From contig DIYJ01000004.1 in the NCBI GenBank assembly GCA_002428995.1, positions 1-64,000 on the forward strand: DNA of 64,000 bases, given 5' to 3'. The notes under the pieces were generated by a model. It worked only from the letters and a program-made list of their open reading frames with translations. It searched no databases and was not told the origin of the DNA. Numbering within the stretch: the stretch's first letter is position 1; every line of letters starts with the position of its first letter. The translations under genes and the position numbers were made by a program. This document shows, piece by piece, positions 1 to 8,170 of the stretch. Source of the DNA: Flavobacteriales bacterium UBA6057 (GTDB lineage: Bacteria > Bacteroidota > Bacteroidia > Flavobacteriales_G > Salibacteraceae).

Positions 1-371
1 CGGCTCGTCCAGATGTCCACGCTGTAGTCTTCCTGAACATTGGCTCCACCACCGGTGATGGACCATTGAAAACCTCCGCCTCCCTGGTAGTTGCAAGAGG
101 TGAGCGTAAGCGTCACCGTTCCAAGGCCTGAATTCATGTTGGCCAGGCTTTGCAAGTAGCCGGACAGGCTCACCTCGTAGCCAAGGCCGGGTGCCATTCC
201 TACCTGATGGAGCTGAAGTACCTCTACAGTTCCTTCAACGTAGGTGCCATCCGGGTTACGATCTGGGTTGAGGTAAACAGTTAGAGCATTGTCTGCTCCT
301 GTGACTTTGAGTGTGATGTCATTGCTGGTGTTGTTCAGCGGTGTCAATTTGTTGATTGGTGTTTTTGACAT
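1..371 (-). CDS. Small leaderless protein of unknown function (3' end outside window)
   Basis: An open frame runs leftward from an ATG at 369-371 and is still open at the window edge, so at least 123 residues are present and the C terminus is missing. The N terminus (MSKTPINKLTPLNNTSND) has no signal peptide or membrane segment, so a cytoplasmic location is likely. The rest is rich in G, S, T and N with a glycine patch (QGGGGFQWS), which looks like a beta-sheet protein. I do not recognise the family. The next gene (584-889) is on the same strand and also leaderless, but a terminator-like hairpin at 529-556 separates them, so this gene probably has its own promoter; a tandem 10-base repeat (395-414) lies just upstream of the start. 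Confidence 0.7.
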   Translation of the reverse strand, partial: MSKTPINKLTPLNNTSNDITLKVTGADNALTVYLNPDRNPDGTYVEGTVEVLQLHQVGMAPGLGYEVSLSGYLQSLANMNSGLGTVTLTLTSCNYQGGGGFQWSITGGGANVQEDYSVDIWTS

Positions 372-394
372 GATAAATGAGAATTGATTGATTA

Positions 395-414
395 TGATAT
401 GAAGTGATATGAAG
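395..414. repeat. Tandem 10-base direct repeat upstream of the 371 start
   Basis: TGATATGAAG occurs twice head to tail at 395-404 and 405-414, about 24-43 bases upstream of the minus-strand ATG at 371. It sits where a promoter or 5' leader would be. A regulator-binding role is only an inference; a GATC-rich stretch (GTCGATCGATCG) follows at about 423-434. Confidence 0.4.
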
Positions 415-528
415 TGTCCTCAGTCGATCGATCGTTGAATTGGACAGGACAAACATTCAGGAATCAGCCACCTCTCTGCTCCGTGTAAAATCGGATTTTG
501 ATTAAATCAGGGTTTCCTGTGGCGCAAC

Positions 529-556
529 AAAAAAGCCCCTCCGATTTCGGAGAGGC
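529..556 (-). terminator. Rho-independent terminator after the 584-889 gene
   Basis: Ten-base arms at 535-544 and 547-556 pair with one G-U pair and a two-base loop; read on the minus strand the stem is followed by six T (534-529). It lies about 27 bases past the stop codon of the 584-889 gene. Confidence 0.85.
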
Positions 557-583
557 CTTGATGAAATGGAGTGAAGGGATGAG

Positions 584-889
584 TCAGTTTTTGTTGAAGC
601 CCATGCGAACTTCACCCGTGTCGATGCTCATTTCGAAACCAACACCTCCCGCACGCAGGGATTCAAGCACAGCGGCTAACATGTCGCTGGTAAAGGTCGC
701 GTAGCAAATGCCGCTCACGTATTTGTTGTTTGGCAGTTGCTCACGATTCAGGTCGTAGAAACCTAAGTTGAACGAGCGTCCCGAGTTGCTCAGTGGTCCG
801 GTGATCGTTGCGCTGGGCGAGCTATCGCTCCCCGGGCCTGAAAAAAACTGACATTCGAAACTTGAGATTGTATACTGATAAGTACTCAT
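584..889 (-). CDS. Small leaderless protein of unknown function, 101 aa
   Basis: The gene encodes 101 residues from an ATG at 889 and is followed by a clear terminator, which supports it being real. The N terminus (MSTYQYTISSFECQFFSGPG) has no signal peptide; the body is mixed polar and hydrophobic, includes NNKYVSGICYATF, and ends MGFNKN. No known domain was recognised. Like the 1-371, 4646, 34078 and 34771 genes it is a small, acidic to neutral, apparently cytoplasmic protein in a region full of sensor kinases. A structural or inclusion-type protein is conceivable, but nothing in the sequence demonstrates this. Confidence 0.7.
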   Translation of the reverse strand: MSTYQYTISSFECQFFSGPGSDSSPSATITGPLSNSGRSFNLGFYDLNREQLPNNKYVSGICYATFTSDMLAAVLESLRAGGVGFEMSIDTGEVRMGFNKN

Positions 890-1396
890 GAGAAAAGGGT
901 TTTATGGATTTGACTCCAAAAGTCGAAGCACGAATCGGCTCCCTATTCCGTGAAAACCTTGGTTTTGTTGGATTCAGGGTTTTGTGCGGTCAGCTGTGAA
1001 AACTCGTAGACCGAATCCTTATTTGAGCTCAAACTCTTTTGAGCAGAATTATTCACCAGATAAGATCAATGAAGTGGCTTGAGTAACGGAATAGCCAATT
1101 TGATATTGGACTATTTACCTTCCATTTAGATCATGCCTTCGCTCACATAACGCGTTGGTATTATCCCTTAAAACGGGATAACACTACCTGCATGGATCAG
1201 GAAAAACCCCATCGATGAAGTTCAGTGTTTATCATGGATTAGATCAGGGTTAATACTGATTTGTGAAAACTGCTTAATCTTTTAAGTGTTTGTTTTACAG
1301 TGTTTTATGGTTTTTTTCTTGTTTGGTCTGTGCTTTTGGTGTGAGTTGCGAGATCGAATTGAAACGAGTTTTGGTCTTGAATCAAAAAAAACAATC
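890..1396. other. Divergent intergenic region, no gene seen
   Basis: About 500 bases separate the minus-strand 584-889 gene from the plus-strand 1397 gene and must hold both promoters. A GTG at 1286 is in frame with the 1397 gene and would add 37 residues with a hydrophobic stretch, but the A-rich leader directly before ATG 1397 argues for the shorter form. No clear hairpin, repeat or RNA gene was seen. Confidence 0.5.
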
Positions 1397-2158
1397 ATGA
1401 GTGCAAGAGCAAATGAGTATAGAAGGAAGTACATACAATACTTCGACACAAACAATGTAAAGAGCGATGACGAACCGCCAACTATTACTAATCCGGAGGA
1501 GATCTATGATCACCTTTTTAGGATAGATGGTACACAAAGTCTTGCCGGATATTCCCTATCCCTTGAAAAGTATATTGAGCTCTTTAGTCAACCAGGGATT
1601 TCTCGCTGGACCATAAGCTTTGGCTACAATAGAGACCACGTTTCGGATGCAAATAGTGCCGGTTTTCAGCTCATGGTGCATGGTCAGGACGAGGAAGGAC
1701 TCATTCGAACAGGAACTCATCTTTTGACGGATATACTTCGACTTCATTCAAAAAATGTTGAGTCGCAGAAACGAGAATATGATCGATCGGGCCATCAAAT
1801 TCCCCGTATCCTTCTTAAGAATTGGTCCTGCGCTTGGCGTATCCTCATGAACAATCAACGCGTAGATAGTGCAGTTCTCAAGATCCCAGTACTGGGAAGG
1901 GGGCTAGGTGCTCACGCATTCCTTCGTGGATACACATTTAGCTACAAGCAAATGCTTGATGTTCTCGATGTTGATGAGCTACAGTCAGATTCTCAAATTA
2001 GATTCTACCTCGTGAATGAAGCTGCAAATACCGTGGAGTCTGCACAAAAAGGAACCATTGGGATTGTAGTGGCTTCATATGAGTCTCCCGCAGCAACCCC
2101 AGACCAAGCGCTAAGTTCTGTTTACAATTTTTCAAGGCCTTGTCCACCAACCTGCTAA
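1397..2158 (+). CDS. Unknown protein with C-terminal FSRPCPPTC tail, paralogue 1 (253 aa)
   Basis: I start it at ATG 1397, preceded by an A-rich leader (AAAAAAAACAATC) like that of its downstream paralogue; an in-frame GTG at 1286 is possible but less likely. The 253-residue product has no signal peptide. It is homologous to the next gene: GYSLSLEKYIELFSQPGIS matches GFTMPMGDYIKLVNLPGVT, IPRILLKNWSCAW matches VPDILFDNWTESW, and both end YLVN(…)GIVVAS(…)FSRPCPPTC. The identical nine-residue end holds a C-P-P-T-C (CxxxC) motif. Function unknown; the shared tail suggests modification, metal or disulfide binding, or targeting. The 27-base gap to the next gene makes an operon likely. Confidence 0.8.
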   Translation: MSARANEYRRKYIQYFDTNNVKSDDEPPTITNPEEIYDHLFRIDGTQSLAGYSLSLEKYIELFSQPGISRWTISFGYNRDHVSDANSAGFQLMVHGQDEEGLIRTGTHLLTDILRLHSKNVESQKREYDRSGHQIPRILLKNWSCAWRILMNNQRVDSAVLKIPVLGRGLGAHAFLRGYTFSYKQMLDVLDVDELQSDSQIRFYLVNEAANTVESAQKGTIGIVVASYESPAATPDQALSSVYNFSRPCPPTC

Positions 2159-2185
2159 TGTTTAACACAAAAAAAATCAACTCTC

Positions 2186-2974
2186 ATGGCTTTATCTGTT
2201 ATTACTCCTGTTAGTCCCCAAAATGCCTCCCACTTAATTGATAATTACCGATCGGCAATTCTGAAAAAGGTCGCCAATAACGATGAATCGATTACGGACT
2301 TCTTTCAATGGTCTGACTCTGGTGTCCCTAACCCTCCGACTCAAACACTCTTTGGGTTCACTATGCCTATGGGCGACTACATCAAGTTGGTCAATCTACC
2401 TGGGGTGACACATTACAAAGTTCATTTTGGTCTGGAAGATACGCAGCCTGAGAATGCTCCGCTGTTTGTGCTGATTATTCAAGGTATGAACTGTACAGGT
2501 GGTATTCGCAGCGCATACTTTAAGCTAGCAAAACCGGTGAATCAGAAGCCCAGGCGTCTTTCTTCTACTAATGAATTAAGTGGACAAGTGCCGGATATTC
2601 TTTTTGACAATTGGACCGAGAGCTGGGCAGATTTATTCGAAGGGACTAGTCCGGTTGTTTCTCCTAAGATCTGTCAGATAATGGTGGACAAGACCATTTC
2701 GAGTCTTCCCTACGTTTTATTGTCATATGAGTTTAAGCATCAGGACTTTACAAATGTCTTGCTTCCTGAAACGGTGAAACACTATACTGATGTAGTTTTT
2801 TATCTGGTTAACCACAAATATCAGGTGCTAGACAACGATGGAAACCATGTTGACAGGGATTCAATCGGTGTGATGGTTGCTTCATGCAATAAGGTTCAAG
2901 ATGATGGTCATTTAATCTATTCTCCGGAATCTGCCTTCTATGACTTTTCTCGACCTTGTCCTCCGACCTGTTAG
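2186..2974 (+). CDS. Unknown protein with C-terminal FSRPCPPTC tail, paralogue 2 (262 aa)
   Basis: This 262-residue protein is a diverged tandem paralogue of the preceding gene, sharing three blocks and the identical C-terminal FSRPCPPTC (last nine residues). It lacks a signal peptide. Overall identity between the two is modest, so perfect retention of the tail stands out and implies function. A strong GC-rich hairpin follows the stop (2991-3014). The next plus-strand genes encode a membrane protein and a histidine kinase; a link to that sensor is possible only by position. I do not recognise the family. Confidence 0.8.
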   Translation: MALSVITPVSPQNASHLIDNYRSAILKKVANNDESITDFFQWSDSGVPNPPTQTLFGFTMPMGDYIKLVNLPGVTHYKVHFGLEDTQPENAPLFVLIIQGMNCTGGIRSAYFKLAKPVNQKPRRLSSTNELSGQVPDILFDNWTESWADLFEGTSPVVSPKICQIMVDKTISSLPYVLLSYEFKHQDFTNVLLPETVKHYTDVVFYLVNHKYQVLDNDGNHVDRDSIGVMVASCNKVQDDGHLIYSPESAFYDFSRPCPPTC

Positions 2975-2990
2975 GGCCTCCGGTGCCTCC

Positions 2991-3014
2991 TCCCCTGCTC
3001 ATTTGAGCAGGGGA
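2991..3014 (+). terminator. GC-rich perfect hairpin between the tail-motif gene and the membrane sensor gene
   Basis: Eleven-base perfect arms (2991-3001 and 3004-3014) with a two-base loop lie 17 bases after the stop at 2974 and 16 bases before the ATG at 3031. There is no proper T-run after it, so it may act as a weak terminator or as an attenuating or stabilising mRNA structure. Confidence 0.55.
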
Positions 3015-3030
3015 TGTTAGATTTACTCTT

Positions 3031-3699
3031 ATGCATGAGAGCTATTCGCTAGAGCAGTTGGTGATTCTGTATTCCATTGTAAGTACGCTGCTTCCTTTGT
3101 TTTTCGGTGCACTGCGTTTCAGAAGCTTACCGAAAGAGATGAAGAAGATTTACGGACTCAGTTTGACTTCCTTCTTTTTTGATCTAATCGGTACCGCCTT
3201 TTGGCTGCTCAAAACATCAAATCTGTGGATTGGACACATTCAAACGTTGGTAGAATTTCTAATGCTATCCAGTGCGTTCAGAATTGCTCTTTCCGGAATA
3301 TGGCTTCAGAAGCAAATGAAATACATCGTTGCTCTATTTGTTTCAGCCGGGATTCTGAACACAGTTTTTCTTCAAGATGTCCACCAATACAACACCTACA
3401 TCAAAATTTTGGAGGCCACACTGCTCATCGGATTCTCTCTGGCCTATTTCTACAAGCTGGCTAAAGAGATGAAGGTAGAGCACCTAGAGCGCGAGCCCTT
3501 TTTCTGGGTGAACACTGGTGTGCTCATCTATTTTTCCAGCAATCTCTTCGTTTTTACGTACAGCAATTATTTGCTTTTGTATTCGCAGAAACTGGGCATT
3601 CGAATCTGGTTCATCCATGCCTTGTTCTTTATATTTTTTAACTGCATCTTGGCATTCGCGTTATGGATCGTCCCGAAGAACTCGAGTTTGCGTGGTTGA
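3031..3699 (+). CDS. Multi-pass membrane protein, probable sensor partner of the overlapping kinase (222 aa)
   Basis: A 222-residue protein with about six to seven hydrophobic segments (for example LVILYSIVSTLLPLFFGALR, MKYIVALFVSAGILNTVFL and WFIHALFFIFFNCILAFALW) and no catalytic motif. Its last 37 bases overlap the start of the histidine kinase at 3663, so the two are co-transcribed and probably translationally coupled. Bacteroidota often encode such small membrane proteins directly before short one-TM HisKA_3 kinases, and a sensing or kinase-anchoring role is inferred from that. The ligand is unknown. Compared with 7TM receptor kinases fused in one chain, this looks like a split version. 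Confidence 0.75.
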   Translation: MHESYSLEQLVILYSIVSTLLPLFFGALRFRSLPKEMKKIYGLSLTSFFFDLIGTAFWLLKTSNLWIGHIQTLVEFLMLSSAFRIALSGIWLQKQMKYIVALFVSAGILNTVFLQDVHQYNTYIKILEATLLIGFSLAYFYKLAKEMKVEHLEREPFFWVNTGVLIYFSSNLFVFTYSNYLLLYSQKLGIRIWFIHALFFIFFNCILAFALWIVPKNSSLRG

Positions 3700-4541
3700 T
3701 GCTCATTGGCATTTCCCTCACCTTTCTGCTATCGCTGGCGGTGGTGATGTTCTTTGTGTATTACCAGCGCAGGCTGTTTGCACAGCGCCAGGATATGGAA
3801 GCGCTCAGGCAGGAAGAGCAGGAGAAGCGACTGAAGGCGATCATCTCGGCCCAGGAACAGGAGCGCAGCCGCATCGCGCGTGATTTGCACGATGAAGTGG
3901 GAGTGATGCTCAGTACCGTGAAGCTCTACCTCACACATGGCAAGGAGGACACCTCTTCCAAAGCGCAAGCCCTGTTGGATGATACCGTCAACACCGTACG
4001 CAGGATTGCACGTAACCTCAGCCCGCAACACCTGGGGCAGTTTGGCTTTGAGCGTGCCCTCGATGACATGTGCGAACCACTGGAGCAGAGCGGTGAGCTG
4101 ATCATTGAGCGGAGCATAACGATCATGGAGCGCCTGCCTCGTGAGCAGGAGATTCAGTTGCACCGGATGGTGCAGGAGTTGCTCAACAATACCCTCAAAC
4201 ATGCCCGTGCCTCACAGGTGGGCATTTCCCTTGAACAGAACGGTCGTGAGGTTTGCCTGCGCTATGAGGACAATGGGCGTGGGATGGATTTGGTAAAGGC
4301 CGAAAGCTTGCCCAGCCTCGGACTGCGATCACTCAGCGGCAGGGTAGAGGTGTTGAGCGGAACACTCGAATTGCAGAGTGCCCCCGGAGAAGGTTTTCAG
4401 GCGGTGATTACCATGCCTTTGATGGGCGCGACATCGGTTTTTTCGGGCATGAAAGGGTTAAATGGTGACATGAACAGAAATGCCTTGGAAGGAGAAGCCA
4501 GTGCTTCTTCTGGTGAAGGTATGGAGGTCAGCGAGCACTGA
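3663..4541 (+). CDS. Sensor histidine kinase, HisKA_3/NarL class (292 aa)
   Basis: Order: one membrane helix (about residues 12-33), coiled coil (34-68), HisKA_3 dimerisation domain with phosphoacceptor His76 in ARDLHDEVG, then the HATPase_c fold with N box NNTLKHA, G1 box DNGRGMD and G2-like GLRSLSGRVEVLSG. A C-terminal extension after VITMPL is rich in G, S and E and probably unstructured. Kinases of this class usually signal to LuxR/NarL-type regulators. No such gene is adjacent, but one lies at 8171-8839 after an intervening kinase system and is a candidate partner. The start overlaps the membrane protein gene by 37 bases. Confidence 0.9.
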   Translation: MDRPEELEFAWLMLIGISLTFLLSLAVVMFFVYYQRRLFAQRQDMEALRQEEQEKRLKAIISAQEQERSRIARDLHDEVGVMLSTVKLYLTHGKEDTSSKAQALLDDTVNTVRRIARNLSPQHLGQFGFERALDDMCEPLEQSGELIIERSITIMERLPREQEIQLHRMVQELLNNTLKHARASQVGISLEQNGREVCLRYEDNGRGMDLVKAESLPSLGLRSLSGRVEVLSGTLELQSAPGEGFQAVITMPLMGATSVFSGMKGLNGDMNRNALEGEASASSGEGMEVSEH

Positions 4542-4645
4542 AAATCTACTGCTCATGACCAAAAGCCGTGGAGTGAACAGGGGTAGTTGTAGGATTGTGC
4601 TGCAATCGCGATGGTGCGGTTGCGAAACCTTAAACCTCTCACAAA

Positions 4646-5209
4646 ATGAAGAATGAACAGATGCATACTGAAGGCAAAGAATCGGATAATAGTGATGATT
4701 TTCCAGAGTATTTGATCTTGAGGATATTGCTTGATGAAGACGAGCCAGTCGTGCTTCACAGGACTCGGAAATGGAATCATGCGGCAAACAGGCCTGCAGG
4801 TGAACCGTATTCTGGATTGATAACAGCCAGCCCGGGAGGTGATCCACATATGATGGTTAGATCAGATCTCTTGGATCTCAATACTGACATTAACACCACC
4901 CTTGATTTAACATCAGTTGGAGGGCTGGAGTCTATTATCAACTACACTTCAAACGGTTCGATATCCAGATTCTTCGTGGATCCGAAGGTGCCTGATGGTA
5001 CGGATTTCGAACTGGTGAGTCATCGCTATAATGTAGATGGCGATATTCTTGGCTTCATCACTGCTCGTTTGACCGAGAGTGGATCAACACCAACCGATCC
5101 AACAATGCATTGGGCCACTCTGAAGTCAACAGAGTACATGGTCATTATTTCCATCGATTTGACAGCAATTGGCGGGAAAAAGACCAAGGTCATTTATGAA
5201 TGTGGATAG
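4646..5209 (+). CDS. Small leaderless protein of unknown function, 187 aa
   Basis: ATG at 4646 is preceded by a leader CTCTCACAAA. The 187-residue product starts hydrophilic and acidic (MKNEQMHTEGKESDNSDDFP), has no signal peptide or membrane segment, and contains VVLHRTRKWNHAANRP and TAIGGKKTKVIYEC near the end. It is loosely reminiscent in size and composition of inclusion-body (PixA/AidA) type proteins, but I see no diagnostic motif and do not assign it. It lies between two histidine kinases on the same strand, 104 bases after the first and 15 before the GTG of the second, so it may be co-transcribed with the latter. Confidence 0.7.
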   Translation: MKNEQMHTEGKESDNSDDFPEYLILRILLDEDEPVVLHRTRKWNHAANRPAGEPYSGLITASPGGDPHMMVRSDLLDLNTDINTTLDLTSVGGLESIINYTSNGSISRFFVDPKVPDGTDFELVSHRYNVDGDILGFITARLTESGSTPTDPTMHWATLKSTEYMVIISIDLTAIGGKKTKVIYECG

Positions 5210-5224
5210 GCCTAAGCCATTGTT

Positions 5225-7234
5225 GTGATAATCAAAGGACAATTCTCCGAAACCAGAAACAAGAGCAGAGCTGTTCAATGCTTTGCTCTTCATGCTACTT
5301 CGGTTCTGTTCTGTTTCATCTTGTTTGTTCTCAAGCCTTCCCTGGCCATTTCGCAGGATGCGTTACTCGACTGTCGTACGTTATTCGAACGTCACCAATC
5401 GGACCTTGAGTCGAACCACGCAGCTCAGTCATCTCAGAGAATTCTCAGCTATCAATCGCTGGTGGCTGAACTGCAACGTTGTTTAGATCAGGGGATTTAT
5501 GCTCAAGCTCTTATCGCCCTGGCTGTTTCCTATCAGGAGGCAAACCAATGGGAAGATGCTCTGAAGCACTTGTCGCAAGCTCAGGATGTTTACAGGAGCA
5601 CAGCGTCCGATAGCGGTCTCTACTTTGTCAATCTGGAAATGGCTCTGATCTATCAGCGCCAGCGCCAACCTGAAAAAGCAAAACCAATGCTTTTCAAAAG
5701 CCTGGAACATGCCCGCAACATTGACGACACGATGAGCATGGGAAGAAGCCTGAACATTCTGGGAAGCATTTATGCGATGGCCGATAGCCTGGAGCAGGCT
5801 TCTGAGTTTTTCAGGCAAAGCATGGAGTTATGGCAACAGACCGGAAATAAATCCAAGTTGGCTGCTTCCTTCAACAACCTGGGGAATGTGTACTCGGCAC
5901 TTGGAAAGCGAGAGCAGGCTGAAGAGTATTATCTGACGAGTATTGATCTCAAGAAGGATCTTCAAGATTTCGAAGGATTGGCCAATTCATATAACAATCT
6001 CGGAGATTTTTACTTCAACGCGGAGGCCTACAATCGAGCCATTGCCTTCTTTCAAAAAAGTGCCAACCTTAGTGACTCTCTGGAGGTGTTTGGTATCACC
6101 GCTATTGCCCAGCAAAACCTCGCAATCACTTACGAAATGCTGGGAGATTTTGAATCTGCATATCATGCCATGTGGATGGCGGATTCGCTGAATACAATGG
6201 AGAACGCGGAGAAATACAGCCGAGACGTAGCCGAGCTGCAAGAACAGTTTGAGAGCGTCAAAAAAGACTATCGGATTTCCGACCTGGAAAAGGAAAACCA
6301 ACTCAAAGCCCTGGAGCTGGAACAGGAAAAAAACACGCGTTGGATTTGGGCCTTGAGCACCTTGCTTCTTTTGGCGGCATTGGTGTTTACGGTCTTCTCA
6401 GTGCTACAGCACCAGCGAACGAATACCCAACTCGCGCAGAAAAACGAAGAGATTGATCATCAACGCCAGGAACTGGCGGAAACAAACGAAGAGCTGCGCG
6501 AAACAACTGCTACCAAGGAACGCCTCTTTGCCATCATCGCGCATAACCTGAAAGGTCCGCTTTCCGCCCTGGAAGGTGTGTCCGGCATCATGGATCACTA
6601 CCTCAAAAAAGGACAGACAGACAAGTTGCGCTACATCGCCACAGAGGTGGACAACACCGCTTTTCAGACCAACGCACTCATCGCTAACCTGCTCAACTGG
6701 TCGCGGACTAAAACGCGCAACATTCCACACCGGCCGGAACGCATTGAACTCTCCGGAGCGTTGGCCCAGTGCATCGATTTAGTGAAGGGCCAGGCGCGCC
6801 AAAAAGGAGTGAAGTTAGGGCTTAAACTAGAAGAGGAGTGCGCGGTGGAGGCAGACCTCAACGTGCTGAAAACACTCATGACCAACTTGCTGCACAATGC
6901 CATCAAGTTCACCCCAACCGATGGCATGGTCAAGGTAGAGGTAGAGCCAGGCGAGGATAGAGTGAGTATTGCCGTGCGTGACACTGGCGTGGGCATTGCT
7001 CCTGAGCGCCTTCCTGAGTTGTTTGGAGCATCGGCCAGCAAAAGCACCTATGGCACAGGCGGTGAACAGGGAACAGGTTTAGGTCTCTACGTATGCCAGG
7101 AGTTTGCCCGTATGGAAGGCGGTGAACTCACCGTGGAAAGCACCCTGGGCAAAGGCTCTGTATTCCGCTTCAGCTTAGCTCTGGCTCAGCCGCAGGCATC
7201 AGACACCCAACCCTTAAAAAGTACCCTCTCATGA
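5225..7234 (+). CDS. TPR sensor histidine kinase, HisKA class (669 aa)
   Basis: The start is a GTG at 5225; no ATG occurs before the TPR region, and a hydrophobic export segment (about residues 25-42, ending AISQD) follows. Residues 50-330 form TPR repeats (for example AASFNNLGNVYSALGKREQA), thought to be periplasmic. A coiled coil and one membrane helix (about 373-394) lead to a second coiled coil, then HisKA with His440 in AIIAHNLKGP and HATPase_c with N box TNLLHNAIKF, G1 DTGVGIAP and G2 GTGLGLYV. The stop overlaps the ATG of the LytTR regulator by four bases, so they form one signalling pair. TPR lobes in such kinases probably bind proteins or peptides; the signal is unknown. Confidence 0.92.
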   Translation: MIIKGQFSETRNKSRAVQCFALHATSVLFCFILFVLKPSLAISQDALLDCRTLFERHQSDLESNHAAQSSQRILSYQSLVAELQRCLDQGIYAQALIALAVSYQEANQWEDALKHLSQAQDVYRSTASDSGLYFVNLEMALIYQRQRQPEKAKPMLFKSLEHARNIDDTMSMGRSLNILGSIYAMADSLEQASEFFRQSMELWQQTGNKSKLAASFNNLGNVYSALGKREQAEEYYLTSIDLKKDLQDFEGLANSYNNLGDFYFNAEAYNRAIAFFQKSANLSDSLEVFGITAIAQQNLAITYEMLGDFESAYHAMWMADSLNTMENAEKYSRDVAELQEQFESVKKDYRISDLEKENQLKALELEQEKNTRWIWALSTLLLLAALVFTVFSVLQHQRTNTQLAQKNEEIDHQRQELAETNEELRETTATKERLFAIIAHNLKGPLSALEGVSGIMDHYLKKGQTDKLRYIATEVDNTAFQTNALIANLLNWSRTKTRNIPHRPERIELSGALAQCIDLVKGQARQKGVKLGLKLEEECAVEADLNVLKTLMTNLLHNAIKFTPTDGMVKVEVEPGEDRVSIAVRDTGVGIAPERLPELFGASASKSTYGTGGEQGTGLGLYVCQEFARMEGGELTVESTLGKGSVFRFSLALAQPQASDTQPLKSTLS

Positions 7235-7980
7235 ATCGAATTAGCATCCTGATCCTCGAAGATGAACCCTTGCACGCGGCTAAGCTTGAGATCCTGCTGG
7301 AAGAGATGGATTACCATCCGCTGCCACCGGTGGACAATGTGCCGGAAGCACAGCGTTTGTTTCTGGCATCCCAACCAGATCTGCTCATTTTGGATGTTCG
7401 TGTGAGAGGAGAAGAAGACGGAGTGGACTTCGCTGAAAAAGTTCGTTTTCAGGATGGTTCGGAAGTGCCCATCATCTTTCTCACCTCCATGAACGATCCC
7501 GAAACCTTTGGTCGGGCCAAAGGCACTTCCCCCAAGGCTTACCTTGTCAAGCCTATTGACCGCTTTTCGCTGCAACACGCCATTGAACTTGCGCTGATGA
7601 ACATGTATGCAGAGCAGGAGCAGCAGACCACCAAGGCCCTGGAAGGCGCCCTCCAAAACGGCCGGAACTTATTCATCAAGGATCAGAAACGGCTTTGTAA
7701 AGTGAGTGCAGATGACATTCAGCTGGTGGAAGTAGACGGCCGCTACTGTAAGCTGTTTACGGCTGATCAACGCTTCATGATTCGCTCATCGCTGAGCCAG
7801 TTACTCGAAAAACTGCCCACAGATCTGTTTTTGCAAACCCATCGCAACTACCTCGTGAATGTAAATGCCATTCAGGAGATTGACCTCGAAGATTCCCAGA
7901 TCATCACCCCACTGCGCGAAGTACCGATCAGCAAGAACTACCGCTCGCTCATCCTAAAGAACCTGGACTACCTGAAGTAG
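7231..7980 (+). CDS. LytTR-family response regulator (249 aa)
   Basis: N-terminal receiver domain (about 1-120) with acidic pair E10/D11 and phosphoacceptor Asp55 in LLILDVRVRG, the T/S position in FLTSM and Lys in YLVKP. The C-terminal LytTR DNA-binding domain (about 145-249) contains FIKDQKRLCKVSADDIQLVE, then FLQTHRNYLVNVNAI and VPISKNYRSLI. It should be phosphorylated by the TPR kinase whose stop codon overlaps its start (ATGA). LytTR regulators typically bind paired direct repeats; no target could be assigned here. Confidence 0.93.
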   Translation: MNRISILILEDEPLHAAKLEILLEEMDYHPLPPVDNVPEAQRLFLASQPDLLILDVRVRGEEDGVDFAEKVRFQDGSEVPIIFLTSMNDPETFGRAKGTSPKAYLVKPIDRFSLQHAIELALMNMYAEQEQQTTKALEGALQNGRNLFIKDQKRLCKVSADDIQLVEVDGRYCKLFTADQRFMIRSSLSQLLEKLPTDLFLQTHRNYLVNVNAIQEIDLEDSQIITPLREVPISKNYRSLILKNLDYLK

Positions 7981-8125
7981 TGATCCACCTAAAATGAAGC
8001 TCTAAACAATGACTGGAAAACCACTTGATACAGCTATGAGCTGCTCGCTATCAGCTCTCTGCCAATGGCCTCAAGCTTCAGGTGATCATGCCACCAAATA
8101 CGAATACCAATCCCATCATCTGATC

Positions 8126-8150
8126 ATCTAATCAACGAATGATCTAATCA
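8126..8150. repeat. Direct repeat in the leader of the NarL-type regulator gene
   Basis: ATCTAATCA occurs at 8126-8134 and again at 8142-8150 (16-base period), each preceded by TGATC-like sequence, 21-45 bases before ATG 8171. The position and spacing, about one and a half helical turns, would suit a regulator-binding site or autoregulation, but the region is AT-rich and this could be chance. Confidence 0.35.
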
Positions 8151-8170
8151 CTCAATTAAACCCAATAAAC

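Noticed and set aside
1286..1396. GTG at 1286 as start, adding a hydrophobic 37-residue N terminus to the first tail-motif protein
   Set aside because: The tandem paralogue has no such extension, and ATG 1397 has the A-rich leader typical here.
3729..4202. Long minus-strand frame of 157 codons inside the kinase gene
   Set aside because: Exact antisense shadow of the HisKA_3 kinase coding sequence.
4646..5209. PixA/AidA inclusion-body protein
   Set aside because: Only size and composition resemble the family; no diagnostic motif seen.
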